Assembly: GCF_900111895.1 (NCBI RefSeq)
Contig: NZ_FOKB01000004.1
Coordinates: forward strand, 372,001-436,000
Length of the DNA: 64,000 nt
Reading direction: 5' to 3'
Source of the DNA: Pseudomonas simiae
GTDB taxonomy: Bacteria > Pseudomonadota > Gammaproteobacteria > Pseudomonadales > Pseudomonadaceae
Below the pieces are notes generated by a model, which ran no database searches, was not told where the DNA came from, and saw only the letters and a program-made list of their open reading frames with translations. This document shows positions 47,396 to 56,331 of this stretch, one piece after another. Positions within the stretch are counted from its first letter, which is position 1. Each line of letters starts with the position of its first letter. Both the position numbers and the translations under genes were made by a program.

Positions 47396-48190
47396 ATGTC
47401 CAGAAACGGTCCTTTGGCCCTCGGTTTCCACGGTGTGGTGGTGCTGTTCATGATGGCGCCACTGGTGGTGGTGTGCCTGGTGGCCTTCACGCCGGAAAAC
47501 ACCTTGAGCCTGCCCACGTCGGGCTTCTCCCTGCGATGGTTTCGCGCGGTGTTCGAGCGCGCGGATTTCATCCAGGCGTTCTATAACAGCCTCATTCTGG
47601 CATTCACCGCCGCGACCCTGGCCACCTTGATCGCCGTGCCAGCGGCCTTGGCGATCAGCCGGTACACGTTCCCAGGGCGCAATTTTTTCAGCGCGTTGTT
47701 CCTGTCGCCGATCATCATCCCGCACCTGGTGCTGGGCGTGGCGATGCTGCGCTTGTTCGCGCTGATGGGCGTCAATGGCAGCTTCACCTGGCTGATGCTG
47801 GCCCATGTGGTGATCATCACCCCGTACGTGCTGCGCCTGGTGTTGGCCGCCGCGATTGGTATTGATCGCAGCGCCGAGCAGGCTGCCGAGTCCCTGGGCG
47901 CCAGCCGCTTTACGCTGTTTCGCCAGATCACCCTGCCGATGATCCTGCCCGGCGTGGCGGGCGGCTGGCTGTTGGCGTTCATCAACAGTTTCGATGAGGT
48001 GACGTTGTCGATCTTCGTCAGTTCGCCGGCGACCCAGACCTTGCCGGTGCGCATGTATGTGTATGCCACCGAGTCCATCGATCCGATGATGGCGGCGGTG
48101 TCGGCGCTGGTGATTGCATTGACAGCGGCCACCATGATCCTGTTGGACCGGGTCTACGGCCTGGACCGTGTATTGGTGGGGAAACACTGA
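47396..48190 (+). CDS. ABC transporter permease, PotC-like (264 aa)
   Basis: Six-helix permease; EAA loop EQAAESLGASRFTLFRQITL near residue 160. Partner of the preceding permease, 4 bases after its stop. Its stop codon overlaps the start of the next gene, showing that transporter and dehydrogenase genes are translated as one unit. Confidence 0.92.
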   Translation: MSRNGPLALGFHGVVVLFMMAPLVVVCLVAFTPENTLSLPTSGFSLRWFRAVFERADFIQAFYNSLILAFTAATLATLIAVPAALAISRYTFPGRNFFSALFLSPIIIPHLVLGVAMLRLFALMGVNGSFTWLMLAHVVIITPYVLRLVLAAAIGIDRSAEQAAESLGASRFTLFRQITLPMILPGVAGGWLLAFINSFDEVTLSIFVSSPATQTLPVRMYVYATESIDPMMAAVSALVIALTAATMILLDRVYGLDRVLVGKH

Positions 48191-48480
48191 TGGCCCTGTT
48201 CAAACGCCTGGCCGAAACCCAGCGCCCTGCCCTGGCCTTCACCCTTGATGGGCAACCTGCCAGCGGTTTGCTCGGTGACACCCTGCTGACCGCCGTACTG
48301 ACCTGCGCCGAACACCTGCGTGGCAGTGACTTCAGCGCCGAACGACGGGCCGGTTTCTGCCTGATGGGCGCGTGCCAGGATTGTTGGGTGCGGCTTGAAG
48401 ACGGGCGCCGCGTGCGCGCCTGTTCGACGCTACTGGAAGAAGGCCAGGCCATCAGCCGCGATCCGGGGCGCCGACCATGA
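48190..48480 (+). CDS. (2Fe-2S)-binding small subunit of an HcnA-like dehydrogenase (96 aa)
   Basis: Plant-ferredoxin-like fold with a cluster motif GFCLMGACQDCWV near residues 55-67 and a distal Cys in VRACST near 76. It is the small subunit of heterotrimeric flavoenzymes of the HcnABC / opine oxidase / D-hydroxyproline dehydrogenase type. Overlaps the next gene by 4 bases. Likely passes electrons from the FAD subunits toward the respiratory chain. Confidence 0.87.
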   Translation: MALFKRLAETQRPALAFTLDGQPASGLLGDTLLTAVLTCAEHLRGSDFSAERRAGFCLMGACQDCWVRLEDGRRVRACSTLLEEGQAISRDPGRRP

Positions 48481-49820
48481 AGCCCGTGGTGATTGTGGGC
48501 GCAGGCCCGGCCGGAATCAGCGCGGCGCGCACGTTGCTCGACCACGGCATCAAACCTTGCCTGGTGGATGAAAGCTTGCGCGGCGGCGGGCAGATTTATC
48601 GACGTCAACCGCTGGGCTTTCAACGCACCGCCAAGCAGATCTACGGATTTGAAGCGCGCAAGGCCCAAGCCATACACCGCACGATGGATGAGCTCGCCCC
48701 CATGATCGACTACCGCCCTGAAACCCTGGTGTGGAATGCCGAGGACGGGCGCCTGGACATGCTCAACAACGGCCGCGCCGAAAGCATCGAGTACGCGCAA
48801 CTCATCGTCGCCACGGGCGCCACCGACCGCATCCTGCCCGTGCCGGGCTGGACCTTGCCGGGCGTGTATAGCCTGGGTGCGGCGCAAATCGCGCTGAAGT
48901 ACCAGGGCTGCGCCATCGGTGAGCGCGTCGCGTTTTGTGGCAGCGGGCCGTTGCTCTACCTGGTCGCCTATCAATACGCCAAGGCCGGCGCCAGGGTGGT
49001 GGCGGTGCTCGACAGCGCGCCGTTCAGTGCCCAGTGCCGTGCATTACCCGCGCTGTTAGGGCAACCGGCGACGTTAGCCAAAGGCTTGTATTACCGCGCC
49101 TGGCTGACGGCCCATGGGATTCCCGTGCATCAAGGCGCCACGCTTCAACAGATCGACGGCGCGCAACGGGTCAGCGGCATTCAATGGGATGATCAGGCCT
49201 TGGAATGCGACGCCGTGGCCTTCGCCCACGCCCTGCGCAGCGAGACGCAGCTGGCGGACTTGCTCGGCTGTGAGTTCGCTTGGAGTGCCCTGAACCGCGC
49301 ATGGTTGCCCCATCGGGACAGCGCCGGACGCAGCAGCGTCAACGGCGTGTACCTGGCGGGCGATGGCGCCGGAATCATGGGCGCGGATGCGGCGCAAATG
49401 GCGGGTGAACGTGCGGCGCTGGCCGTGCTCGAGGATTCGCGCATTGCCATCGATCACCGCCGCCCTGCTGTGCTGGAGCAACAACTGACGGCCATCCAGC
49501 GCTTTCGCCATGGCTTGGAAACCGCATTCCCGTTCCCGGAGGAATGGGCAGCCGAAGCCCCCGATGAGTTGATCCTCTGTCGTTGCGAAGAAGTCAGCGT
49601 CGGCGACGTACGCGCGGTGGTGGATGAAGGTCACTGGGAGATCAATCGCGTCAAGGCCCATTGTCGGGTAGGCATGGGCCGCTGCCAGGGCCGGATGTGC
49701 GGGTTGGCGGCAGCGGAGATTGTCGCCGAACGCAGTGGTCGGGCCATCGAACACGTCGGCCGCTTGCGGGGCCAGGCGCCGATCAAACCGCTCCCGTTTG
49801 GCGTGGAGGTACAGCCATGA
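48477..49820 (+). CDS. FAD/NAD(P)-binding oxidoreductase, HcnB/OoxA-like, with C-terminal BFD-type [2Fe-2S] domain (447 aa)
   Basis: N-terminal FAD Rossmann motif VVIVGAGPAGISAARTLLDH (residues 4-23), a second nucleotide-binding motif VAFCGSGPLLYLVAYQYAKA near 150, FAD end motif GVYLAGDGAGIMGADAA near 290, and C-terminal cysteines CRCEEV near 363 and CRVGMGRCQGRMCG near 395. Middle subunit of the three-part dehydrogenase. The following gene starts inside its stop codon. Confidence 0.9.
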   Translation: MKPVVIVGAGPAGISAARTLLDHGIKPCLVDESLRGGGQIYRRQPLGFQRTAKQIYGFEARKAQAIHRTMDELAPMIDYRPETLVWNAEDGRLDMLNNGRAESIEYAQLIVATGATDRILPVPGWTLPGVYSLGAAQIALKYQGCAIGERVAFCGSGPLLYLVAYQYAKAGARVVAVLDSAPFSAQCRALPALLGQPATLAKGLYYRAWLTAHGIPVHQGATLQQIDGAQRVSGIQWDDQALECDAVAFAHALRSETQLADLLGCEFAWSALNRAWLPHRDSAGRSSVNGVYLAGDGAGIMGADAAQMAGERAALAVLEDSRIAIDHRRPAVLEQQLTAIQRFRHGLETAFPFPEEWAAEAPDELILCRCEEVSVGDVRAVVDEGHWEINRVKAHCRVGMGRCQGRMCGLAAAEIVAERSGRAIEHVGRLRGQAPIKPLPFGVEVQP

Positions 49821-50914
49821 TCGACGTCATCGTACTGGGCGGCGGGATCGTCGGCGCCTCGGCAGCGCTGATGCTGGCGCAGAAAAGCCAGCGGGTGGCG
49901 CTGGTGGAGCGGGATTTCTGCGGCTCCCATTCCAGCGGCGTCAACTATGGCGGCGTGCGGCGCCAAGGCCGGCCATTGCACCAGTTACCACTGTCGCAAC
50001 GCGCCCACCAGCTGTGGGCGGACTTGCCGGGATTGATCGGCATTGACGGCGAATACGTGCGCTCCGGGCATTTGAAGCTGGCGCGCAGTCACGCCGATTT
50101 CTCAGCGTTGCAGGCGTATGCCGAGCAGACACGGGGATTTGGCCTGGGTTTGCAGTTGCTCGACTACACCGCATTGCGTGCACGCTTCCCGTGGGTGGGT
50201 GATATCGCCGTAGGCGCCTCGCTCTGCCCGGAAGATGGCCACGCCAACCCACGTCTGGTGTCGCCCGCCTTTGCTCGCGCGGCGAAACACCGCGGTGCGC
50301 ACATTTATGAACAGTCGCAGGTCACGCGTATCGAGCATGACGGCCAGCACTTCCAGGTGCACTGCGCCAACGGCCTGCATCTGCAAGCGCCGTGGCTGCT
50401 CAATTGCGCAGGGGCGTGGGCAGGTGCGGTGGCCGAGCAGTTTGGCGAAGCAGTGCCTATGACTTCGGCACACCCGGCGATGCTGGTCACTGAGCCCTTG
50501 CCGGTAGTGATGGACGTGAGCACTGGCGTCGAAGGTGGTGGGATCTATGCACGACAGGTCGCCCGGGGCAATTGCATCCTCGGCGGCGGTCGCGGCTTTG
50601 CCCTCGGCCCGCAGCAAGCACGACCTGGGCAGGCCGCGGTGCTGGAGATCCTGCGCAATGCCGGCGAGCTGTACCCGTTCCTCAAAGGTGCCCAGGCCAT
50701 CCGCACCTGGAGTGGCACCGAAGGTTACCTCCCCGATCATGAACCGGTGATCGGCCCCAGCAGCACTCAACCCGGCCTGCTCCACGGTTTCGGCTTTGCC
50801 GGCGCCGGGTTCCAGCTCGGTCCTGCGGTCGGTGAAGCCCTGGCAGAGATCGTCTGCGACGGAGCCAGCCGCCAACCCATCGAAGCGTTTTCCATCCGTC
50901 GTTTCCAAGCCTGA
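49817..50914 (+). CDS. FAD-dependent amine dehydrogenase, DAO superfamily, HcnC/OoxB-like (365 aa)
   Basis: DAO-type catalytic subunit: N-terminal FAD motif DVIVLGGGIVGASAALMLAQ (residues 3-22) and C-terminal HGFGFAGAGFQLGPAVGEAL near 325. GGAGGT 6 bases upstream supports ATG 49817. It should oxidise a secondary amine (imino acid, opine or D-amino acid) imported by the adjacent ABC system. The genes resemble hydrogen cyanide synthase, but the importer context argues for catabolism. The substrate is not identifiable. Confidence 0.9.
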   Translation: MIDVIVLGGGIVGASAALMLAQKSQRVALVERDFCGSHSSGVNYGGVRRQGRPLHQLPLSQRAHQLWADLPGLIGIDGEYVRSGHLKLARSHADFSALQAYAEQTRGFGLGLQLLDYTALRARFPWVGDIAVGASLCPEDGHANPRLVSPAFARAAKHRGAHIYEQSQVTRIEHDGQHFQVHCANGLHLQAPWLLNCAGAWAGAVAEQFGEAVPMTSAHPAMLVTEPLPVVMDVSTGVEGGGIYARQVARGNCILGGGRGFALGPQQARPGQAAVLEILRNAGELYPFLKGAQAIRTWSGTEGYLPDHEPVIGPSSTQPGLLHGFGFAGAGFQLGPAVGEALAEIVCDGASRQPIEAFSIRRFQA

Positions 50915-50928
50915 GAGGAAAAACATCC

Positions 50929-51959
50929 ATGAACCCACGTATTGCGCTGTCCTGCTTGTCCCTCGCCCTGCTCGCCTCCACCTCGCACGCCGCGCCCACG
51001 CTGTACCTGGGCATGAACGGCGGCACCATGGAGCGGGTGTACGCCGATAAGGTGCTGCCCGCGTTCGAAAGGCCAATAACGTCAACGTGGTGATCGTGCC
51101 CGGCACCTCGTCGGACATCCTCGCCAAGGTCCAGGCCAACAAAGACAACCCGCAGATGCACGTGATGTTCCTCGATGATGGGATCATGTACCGCGCCATC
51201 GCCATGGGCCTGTGCGACAAGCTGGCGCCAAGCCCGACCCTGGAACAGATCCCCGCCAAGGCGAAGATCAAGGAAGAAGCCGTGGCCGTAACCCTCGGCG
51301 TCACCGGCCTGGGCTACAACGCCAAGATGTTCAAGGAAAAAGGCTGGGCCGCGCCCACCTCCTGGATGGACCTCGCCGACCCGCGCTTCAAGGACAAAGT
51401 GGTGTTCCAGTCCCTGGCTTCATCCACCTTCGGCCTGCACGGTTTCCTGATGTTCAACCGTATCCAGGGCGGCGACGAAACCAACGTGGACCCCGGCTTC
51501 AAGGCCTGGCCGAAAACTGTCGGCCCCAATGTGCTGGAATACATCGCCAGCTCCGCGAAGATCTCCGAAATGGTGCAGACCGACGAAGCCGCGATCTTCC
51601 CGCTGACGCCCACCCAGGTCGCCACCCAGAAACTGCTCGGCGTGCCCATGGAATATGCGCAACCCAAGGAAGGTGCGGTGGTGCTGAACGTGGCTGAATG
51701 TGTGATTGCCCGTAACGACCAGCCGGAACTGGCGCAGAAACTGGCAGCCTTCCTGCTCACCGCCGAAGCCCAGGCCCCGGCGCTGGAAGAAGGTGACCAG
51801 ATCCCATCGAACCCGACCACGCCGACCACCGACAAGACCCGGGCACGGGTCGAAGCCATGCAGGGTTACTTGCAGACCGCGATTTCAATTGATTGGGACC
51901 AGGTCAACCAGGCGCGGCCGGAGTGGAATGCGCGCTGGAGCCGCTCAATCGAACGTTGA
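50929..51959 (+). pseudogene. ABC transporter substrate-binding protein, frameshifted (PotF/PotD-like)
   Basis: ATG 50929, preceded by GAGAGGAA, starts a signal peptide (ALSCLSLALLASTSHAA) and reads into AFERPITSTW then a stop. One extra A in the run at 51068-51070 would restore AFEKANNVNVVIVPG and continue in frame to 51959 with a full binding-protein body (VTGLGYNAKMFKEKGWAAPT, KISEMVQTDEAAIFPLTPTQ). So a single-base deletion in an A-run disrupts residue about 48. It is either a true null or a base-calling error. As the only binding protein for the PotABC-like importer here, its loss would cripple uptake. The downstream part alone (from about 51087) lacks a signal peptide. Confidence 0.85.
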
Positions 51960-51966
51960 CCGAAAT

Positions 51967-52003
51967 CCCCTGTAGCAACTGGCTCGCCAGCGCCTACAAG
52001 GGG
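51967..52003. terminator. Hairpin between convergent genes
   Basis: CCCCTGTAG pairs with CTACAAGGGG (one bulged base) around an inner GGCTCGCC-type REP-like loop. It lies between the binding-protein gene and convergent nadE, overlapping the nadE stop. Likely a bidirectional terminator or degenerate REP. Confidence 0.5.
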
Positions 52004-52803
52004 GTAATGGGCAGCGCGCGTTTGTGGGCGGTCTTCAGGTAGGCCTGCTCGACAATGGTTCTCACGCGCTCGCTCACCGGTTCGCCCATCAGGTAGGCGT
52101 CGATCTCTGCATACGTGCAACCGTAGGCATATTCATCCAGCTTGCCGGGTACGAGTTCTTCCAGGTCGGCGGTGGGGTGTTTGTGCACCAGGTTGTCGGG
52201 GGCGCCAAGGGCCGTGGCGAGCAGGCGCACCTGGGTTTTTGTCAGGCCTGACAGCGGGGCCAGATCGCAGGCGCCGTCACCGAACTTGGTGAAAAATCCC
52301 ATCAAGGCTTCAGCGCCGTGGTCGGTACCGACCACCAGGCCGTCATGCAAGTTGGCCACGGCGTACTGGGCGATCATCCGCGTGCGTGCCTTGACGTTGC
52401 CCTTGATGAAATCGACATGGGCGGCGCTGACTTCAGTGGTGGTCAGGCTGGCCATGAGGCCGTCGACGCTGGCGGCGATGTTGAGCGTGTCGATCTGGTC
52501 CGGGGTGATGAACGCCAGGGAGGCCTGGGCGTCGCTTTCGTCGGCCTGGGTTTTATAAGGCAGGCGCATGGCGATGAAGCGCGCGGCGTAGTCTTCGTCG
52601 CGCAATTGCGTCACTGCCAACTGGCACAGACGACCGGCCGTGAGGGAGTCAACACCCCCACTGATGCCCAGTACCAACGCCTTGCAGCCGGAGCCGCGCA
52701 AAGTGGCCTTGATGAAGTCGATGCGCCGCTGGATTTCGTTGGCCTCACCGCCCTTCACCAGCGTGCGGTCGATATTCAGTTCCTGCACGATACGGTCTTG
52801 CAT
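51994..52803 (-). CDS. nadE: Ammonia-dependent NAD+ synthetase (269 aa)
   Basis: Converts nicotinic acid adenine dinucleotide, ATP and NH3 to NAD+. P-loop-like ATP-pyrophosphatase motif [20 protein letters not shown] near residues 44-63; [20 protein letters not shown] near 166 and the [14 protein letters not shown] segment are typical. No N-terminal glutaminase domain, so it uses free ammonia. ATG 52803 is 1 base past the pncB stop. It is third in the order pncA-pncB-nadE, the full Preiss-Handler salvage minus NadD. Confidence 0.95.
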   Translation of the reverse strand: MQDRIVQELNIDRTLVKGGEANEIQRRIDFIKATLRGSGCKALVLGISGGVDSLTAGRLCQLAVTQLRDEDYAARFIAMRLPYKTQADESDAQASLAFITPDQIDTLNIAASVDGLMASLTTTEVSAAHVDFIKGNVKARTRMIAQYAVANLHDGLVVGTDHGAEALMGFFTKFGDGACDLAPLSGLTKTQVRLLATALGAPDNLVHKHPTADLEELVPGKLDEYAYGCTYAEIDAYLMGEPVSERVRTIVEQAYLKTAHKRALPITPL

Positions 52804-52804
52804 G

Positions 52805-54022
52805 TCATACCTCCACGTGGCCGACGTTGAATACCTTGGCTGCATACTGCAAAAACGAGGCGTCTTCGCAGACGTTCTTGACCGGGTCGTCCGAGAATTT
52901 AACCACCGGTTCGCCATGCACCCGCACCAGCTTCATCACGATGCTCAACGGCTCCACGCCCTCCACATCGCAGGCCAGGCTGGTGCCCATGCCGAACCCG
53001 AACCGGGCCTTGCCACGCACGTGGCGCAGGATCGGCAGGCATTTTTCGAAGTTCAGGCCGTCGGAGAACATCAAGTCCTTGGTCATCGGGTCGATGCCCA
53101 GTTGCTTGTAGCGGGCCAGCACCTTGTCGGCCCAGACGATGGGGTCACCGGAATCCTGGCGCAGGCCGTCATACAGCTTGGCGAAGTAAAGGTCGAAGTC
53201 CTTGAGGAAAAAGTCGGTGCTGATGCAGTCAGTCAGGGCGATACCCAGGCGGCCACGGTATTCGCGCACCCAGTTTTCCAGCGCAGCGTTCTGGCTTTCG
53301 CGCAGCCGCCCCAGTTGCTGGTGCACCATCAGCCATTGGTGGGCCATGGTGCCGATCAGCGGCAGGTCGAATTCGTAGGCCAGGTGCGCGTTACTGGTGC
53401 CGACGAACTGACCGGGGAAGTCGCGGCGCATGATATCGACCACCTCGCGCTGGGCCTTGAATGACAGGCGCCGCCGGGTAGAAAAGTCGGACACACGCAG
53501 GTCGGCCAGCTCTTCGCGGCTGAGGTTTTTCTCCAACCAGTCGAACTTCTGGTAGAGCTTGCGGGTGACGTCTTCCAGGGTCACATCGGGGTATTTGTCG
53601 CGGTTGCGCAGCTCACTGACCAGGGCCAAGACCGGCTGTTCGAACATGATGCAGTGCAGCATCGGGCCAACCACGCGGATGTTAAGTTGGCCGTCGATTT
53701 CGCTGACGTGAATGTAACGCAGGTTGAAGCGGAACAGGCCGAGGAAACGCTCGTAATCCGGGGTGAGGTATTCGCGAAAGCGCGGGTTGAACAGAAAGCG
53801 CAGTTCACCTTCACGCATGTGCAGCCCGGCCATTTTCTCAAGCTCGGCGCGCAGTTCGGGGATCAAGTGGCCGAGTTTCTCCTTGGAGCGGACGATGAAG
53901 TTGTATTCCACATCGACATTCGGGTGTTGGTGCAACACGGCTTGCATCATGGTGAAGGTGTAGTAATCGGTGTCGAGCAAACCCTGGATAACGGGCGTTT
54001 CGTAGTCGTAGGCACTTTCCAT
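52805..54022 (-). CDS. pncB: Nicotinate phosphoribosyltransferase (405 aa)
   Basis: Makes nicotinate mononucleotide from nicotinate and PRPP (EC 6.3.4.21). Motifs: [20 protein letters not shown] near residue 14, [15 protein letters not shown] near 180 (the conserved STRR segment), [13 protein letters not shown] near 226, and [10 protein letters not shown] near 290. Length is normal. Second gene of the NrtR-controlled salvage operon, 11 bases after pncA. Confidence 0.95.
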   Translation of the reverse strand: MESAYDYETPVIQGLLDTDYYTFTMMQAVLHQHPNVDVEYNFIVRSKEKLGHLIPELRAELEKMAGLHMREGELRFLFNPRFREYLTPDYERFLGLFRFNLRYIHVSEIDGQLNIRVVGPMLHCIMFEQPVLALVSELRNRDKYPDVTLEDVTRKLYQKFDWLEKNLSREELADLRVSDFSTRRRLSFKAQREVVDIMRRDFPGQFVGTSNAHLAYEFDLPLIGTMAHQWLMVHQQLGRLRESQNAALENWVREYRGRLGIALTDCISTDFFLKDFDLYFAKLYDGLRQDSGDPIVWADKVLARYKQLGIDPMTKDLMFSDGLNFEKCLPILRHVRGKARFGFGMGTSLACDVEGVEPLSIVMKLVRVHGEPVVKFSDDPVKNVCEDASFLQYAAKVFNVGHVEV

Positions 54023-54033
54023 GGTGTCTCTCC

Positions 54034-54681
54034 TTAACGCGCGGCCATCGCGGCCAGTTCTTCGCGGGTGCTGCTGATGACGGCACCAGCCTTGAGCAAC
54101 TCATTGACCGCCTGCACACCCCCCTCCTCCGTGATACCTCGGCATGCCGGCAAATGCAGGATCACCTCCAGGCCGGCCTTGAGCAATTGCGACGCGGTGG
54201 TCTTGACGCAGTAGTCCAGGGCCAGGCCGCCGACGATCACGCGGGTCACGCCTTGGGCTTTCAGGTACTCGATCACGCCGGTGGACAGTTTGTCGTGCAG
54301 GTCGTGGTAACAGGCGCCGTAGGGGTGCAGGTCGGGTTCAACACCTTTCCAGATGAAGTAGTCATAGTCATAGGGCGTAGGCAACGCGTCCAGCAAGGTG
54401 AAGCCCTCGGTGCCCGGTACGCAATGGCTCACCCAGGTCACATCGGCATGGGCCAGGCCGGTGGGTTGCAACATCTCGCTGTGCTGCGACACCACCCAGG
54501 GCGCATGCGGGGTGTGGGCATCCTTGCTGCCGACGCGATGGCCGGCCAGGCTGGCCATGTAGTTGAGCTCGGCACCGATCTGGTCGCCGCCGGCCACCGG
54601 CAATTCGTTGGGGCACAGTGGCGTGAAGCTCTTCTGGGCGTCGACATCGAATGAAGCAATGGCAGTTTTCGCGAGGGTCAT
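54034..54681 (-). CDS. pncA: Nicotinamidase (215 aa)
   Basis: Hydrolyses nicotinamide to nicotinate and ammonia. Cysteine-hydrolase fold with the acid residue in FDVDAQKSF (residues 11-19), metal-site region SKDAHTPHAPW, Lys in FIWKGVEP, and the nucleophile in GGLALDYCVKTTA. ATG 54681 is chosen over an upstream in-frame ATG at 54708, which lies inside the NrtR box. First gene of the operon; the operator lies 27-47 bases before the start. Confidence 0.93.
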   Translation of the reverse strand: MTLAKTAIASFDVDAQKSFTPLCPNELPVAGGDQIGAELNYMASLAGHRVGSKDAHTPHAPWVVSQHSEMLQPTGLAHADVTWVSHCVPGTEGFTLLDALPTPYDYDYFIWKGVEPDLHPYGACYHDLHDKLSTGVIEYLKAQGVTRVIVGGLALDYCVKTTASQLLKAGLEVILHLPACRGITEEGGVQAVNELLKAGAVISSTREELAAMAAR

Positions 54682-54707
54682 GGCGGTTCTCCTGTGGCCT
54701 GGAAACA

Positions 54708-54728
54708 AAAGTACACGTCATGTACTTT
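54708..54728. promoter_or_regulatory. NrtR operator
   Basis: Perfect 8-base arms AAAGTACA / TGTACTTT with spacer CGTCA (21 bp), between the divergent pncA operon and nrtR. The GTAC-centred half-sites and the location fit the NrtR-type NAD-biosynthesis operators I recall. A further half-site-like AGTACATGACA lies near 54765. Confidence 0.8.
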
Positions 54729-54828
54729 CATTGCAAGAAACATTTGGTTATCTACGCTTGAGCCAGTACATGACATATCTGCTCGATTCGTTAGACTGTG
54801 CCCCACAGCTGTCTAGAAGGACGTCAAC

Positions 54829-55521
54829 ATGCCCCTTAGCCCCTACCTGCACACGGTCGACCTGTGCGTACTGTTTTACTGCCGCGCCGCTGGCGAACTG
54901 AAACTGTTGCTGAACAAGCGCGAGGCCGAGCCGTTCGCCGGGCATTGGGCGCTACCGGGTGTGGTGGTGAATGGCGATGTGCAAGATCTGAGCCTCCAGG
55001 CTGCGGTGGAGCGTTTGCGTGCAAGTGACAAGGTCGGGCTGAGCCTGGCCTGGAGCGAGCAAGTGGGTACGGTGGGCGATGCATTTCGCGACCCGCGCTG
55101 CTGGTCGTCGTCCACCTATTACCTGGCGATCGTGAGCGATGAGACGCAGTTGGGTGAGCACCAAGACTGGTTTTCACTGAAGGCAGTGGCCGATGGCAGC
55201 ATCAAGCTGCCCTTCGATCACAACAGCATCGTGGCCGCCGTGCAGGAACGCTTGTTCTCCAAGTCGCTGTACAGCAGCTTGCCGCTGATGTTCCTGGGCA
55301 ATGAGTTCAGCGCGCCGGAAGCGACCACGATTTTTTCCCTGGTGCTGGCGCGGCCGGTGTTGAAGACCAGTATTCGTCAGCGCTTGCTGAAGCTGACTGA
55401 GGCGGGGTATTTGCGCGAGACGGGGCGTAAAAAGCAAGGTGAAGGCGGCAGGCCCCAGGCAACGGTGGAAAACCTGAAGCCCGGGGATATTTATTTCTTC
55501 GACCGCAGTTTTGCCGAGTAA
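54829..55521 (+). CDS. nrtR: NrtR-type Nudix-related transcriptional regulator of NAD metabolism (230 aa)
   Basis: An N-terminal Nudix-like domain (residues about 8-150, LLLNKREAEPFAGHWALPGV) lacks the REXXEE catalytic Nudix signature, as expected for an ADP-ribose-sensing rather than hydrolysing domain. The C-terminal winged helix (about 155-225) contains SIRQRLLKLTEAGYLRETGR. Divergent from pncA-pncB-nadE with a perfect operator between them. By family it represses NAD salvage and is released by ADP-ribose-type metabolites. AAGGA lies 8 bases before the ATG. Confidence 0.92.
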   Translation: MPLSPYLHTVDLCVLFYCRAAGELKLLLNKREAEPFAGHWALPGVVVNGDVQDLSLQAAVERLRASDKVGLSLAWSEQVGTVGDAFRDPRCWSSSTYYLAIVSDETQLGEHQDWFSLKAVADGSIKLPFDHNSIVAAVQERLFSKSLYSSLPLMFLGNEFSAPEATTIFSLVLARPVLKTSIRQRLLKLTEAGYLRETGRKKQGEGGRPQATVENLKPGDIYFFDRSFAE

Positions 55522-55539
55522 AACACTCGCTGCCGGAGT

Positions 55540-56313
55540 TCAATTCATCCAGTTGCCGCCGTCGACGTTGTAGGTCTGGGCCACCACATAGTCGGCCTCT
55601 TTGGAAGCCAGGAAGATTGCCATACCCGTCAAGTCTTCCGCCGTGCCCATGCGCCCAAACGGCACCTCCGCCCCTACGCGCTGCTTCTTCTCGCCCGGTG
55701 CCAGGCCCTCGTGCTTGGCAAACAATGCATCCACGCCATCCCAATGCTCCCCATCCACTACACCGGGTGCGATGGCGTTGACGTTGATCCCCTGCTTGAT
55801 CAGGTTCAACCCCGCCGATTGCGTCAGGCTGATCACCGCCGCCTTGGTCGCGCAATAGATCGCCACCAACGGCTCACCCCGGCGCCCGGCCTGGCTGGCC
55901 ATGTTGATGATCTTGCCGCCGTGGCCCTGCCTGATCATCTGCCGCGCCGCAGCCTGCAGGGTGAACAGCGTGCCGGCGACGTTGATCGAGAACAGCCGAT
56001 CGTAACTGTCGCGGGTGATGTCGACGATGGGCGCCAGGTCGAACAATGCGGCGTTGTTGATGAGGATATCGAGCTTGCCAGCCTGGGCGACCACCGCGGT
56101 AATTGCGCCGTCGATGGACACCTGATCGGTGACGTCCATGGCGACGGCATAGGCCTGTGGGCCCAATTCAGCGGCGGTGGCCTGGGCCCGTTGCAGGTCG
56201 ATGTCGGCGATGGCCACGGTGGCGCCTTCGGCGATGTAGGCCTGGGCAAAGGCGCGGCCGATACCACGCGCCGAACCGGTGATCAGTGCGCTCTTGCCTT
56301 CAAGTCGTTTCAT
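55540..56313 (-). CDS. SDR oxidoreductase, sorbitol/L-iditol 2-dehydrogenase-like (257 aa)
   Basis: Classical short-chain dehydrogenase: NAD motif TGSARGIG (residues 12-19), NNAA near 88, catalytic Ser in INMASQAG and YCATK (Tyr and Lys) near 153, and C-terminal VDGGNWMN. The NAIAPGVVDGEHWDGVDALF segment is what I associate with PolS/SmoS-type sorbitol dehydrogenases. Lies 18 bases behind a mannitol/sorbitol-type binding protein, so a polyol is the likely substrate. The usual permease and kinase genes are missing. Confidence 0.88.
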   Translation of the reverse strand: MKRLEGKSALITGSARGIGRAFAQAYIAEGATVAIADIDLQRAQATAAELGPQAYAVAMDVTDQVSIDGAITAVVAQAGKLDILINNAALFDLAPIVDITRDSYDRLFSINVAGTLFTLQAAARQMIRQGHGGKIINMASQAGRRGEPLVAIYCATKAAVISLTQSAGLNLIKQGINVNAIAPGVVDGEHWDGVDALFAKHEGLAPGEKKQRVGAEVPFGRMGTAEDLTGMAIFLASKEADYVVAQTYNVDGGNWMN

Positions 56314-56331
56314 GGAAAAGTCCTGTTGAAG

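Noticed and set aside
48190-50914. hcnABC (hydrogen cyanide synthase)
   Set aside because: The three subunits are homologous in layout, but they are embedded in an ABC importer operon with an IclR regulator, which fits catabolism of an imported substrate better.
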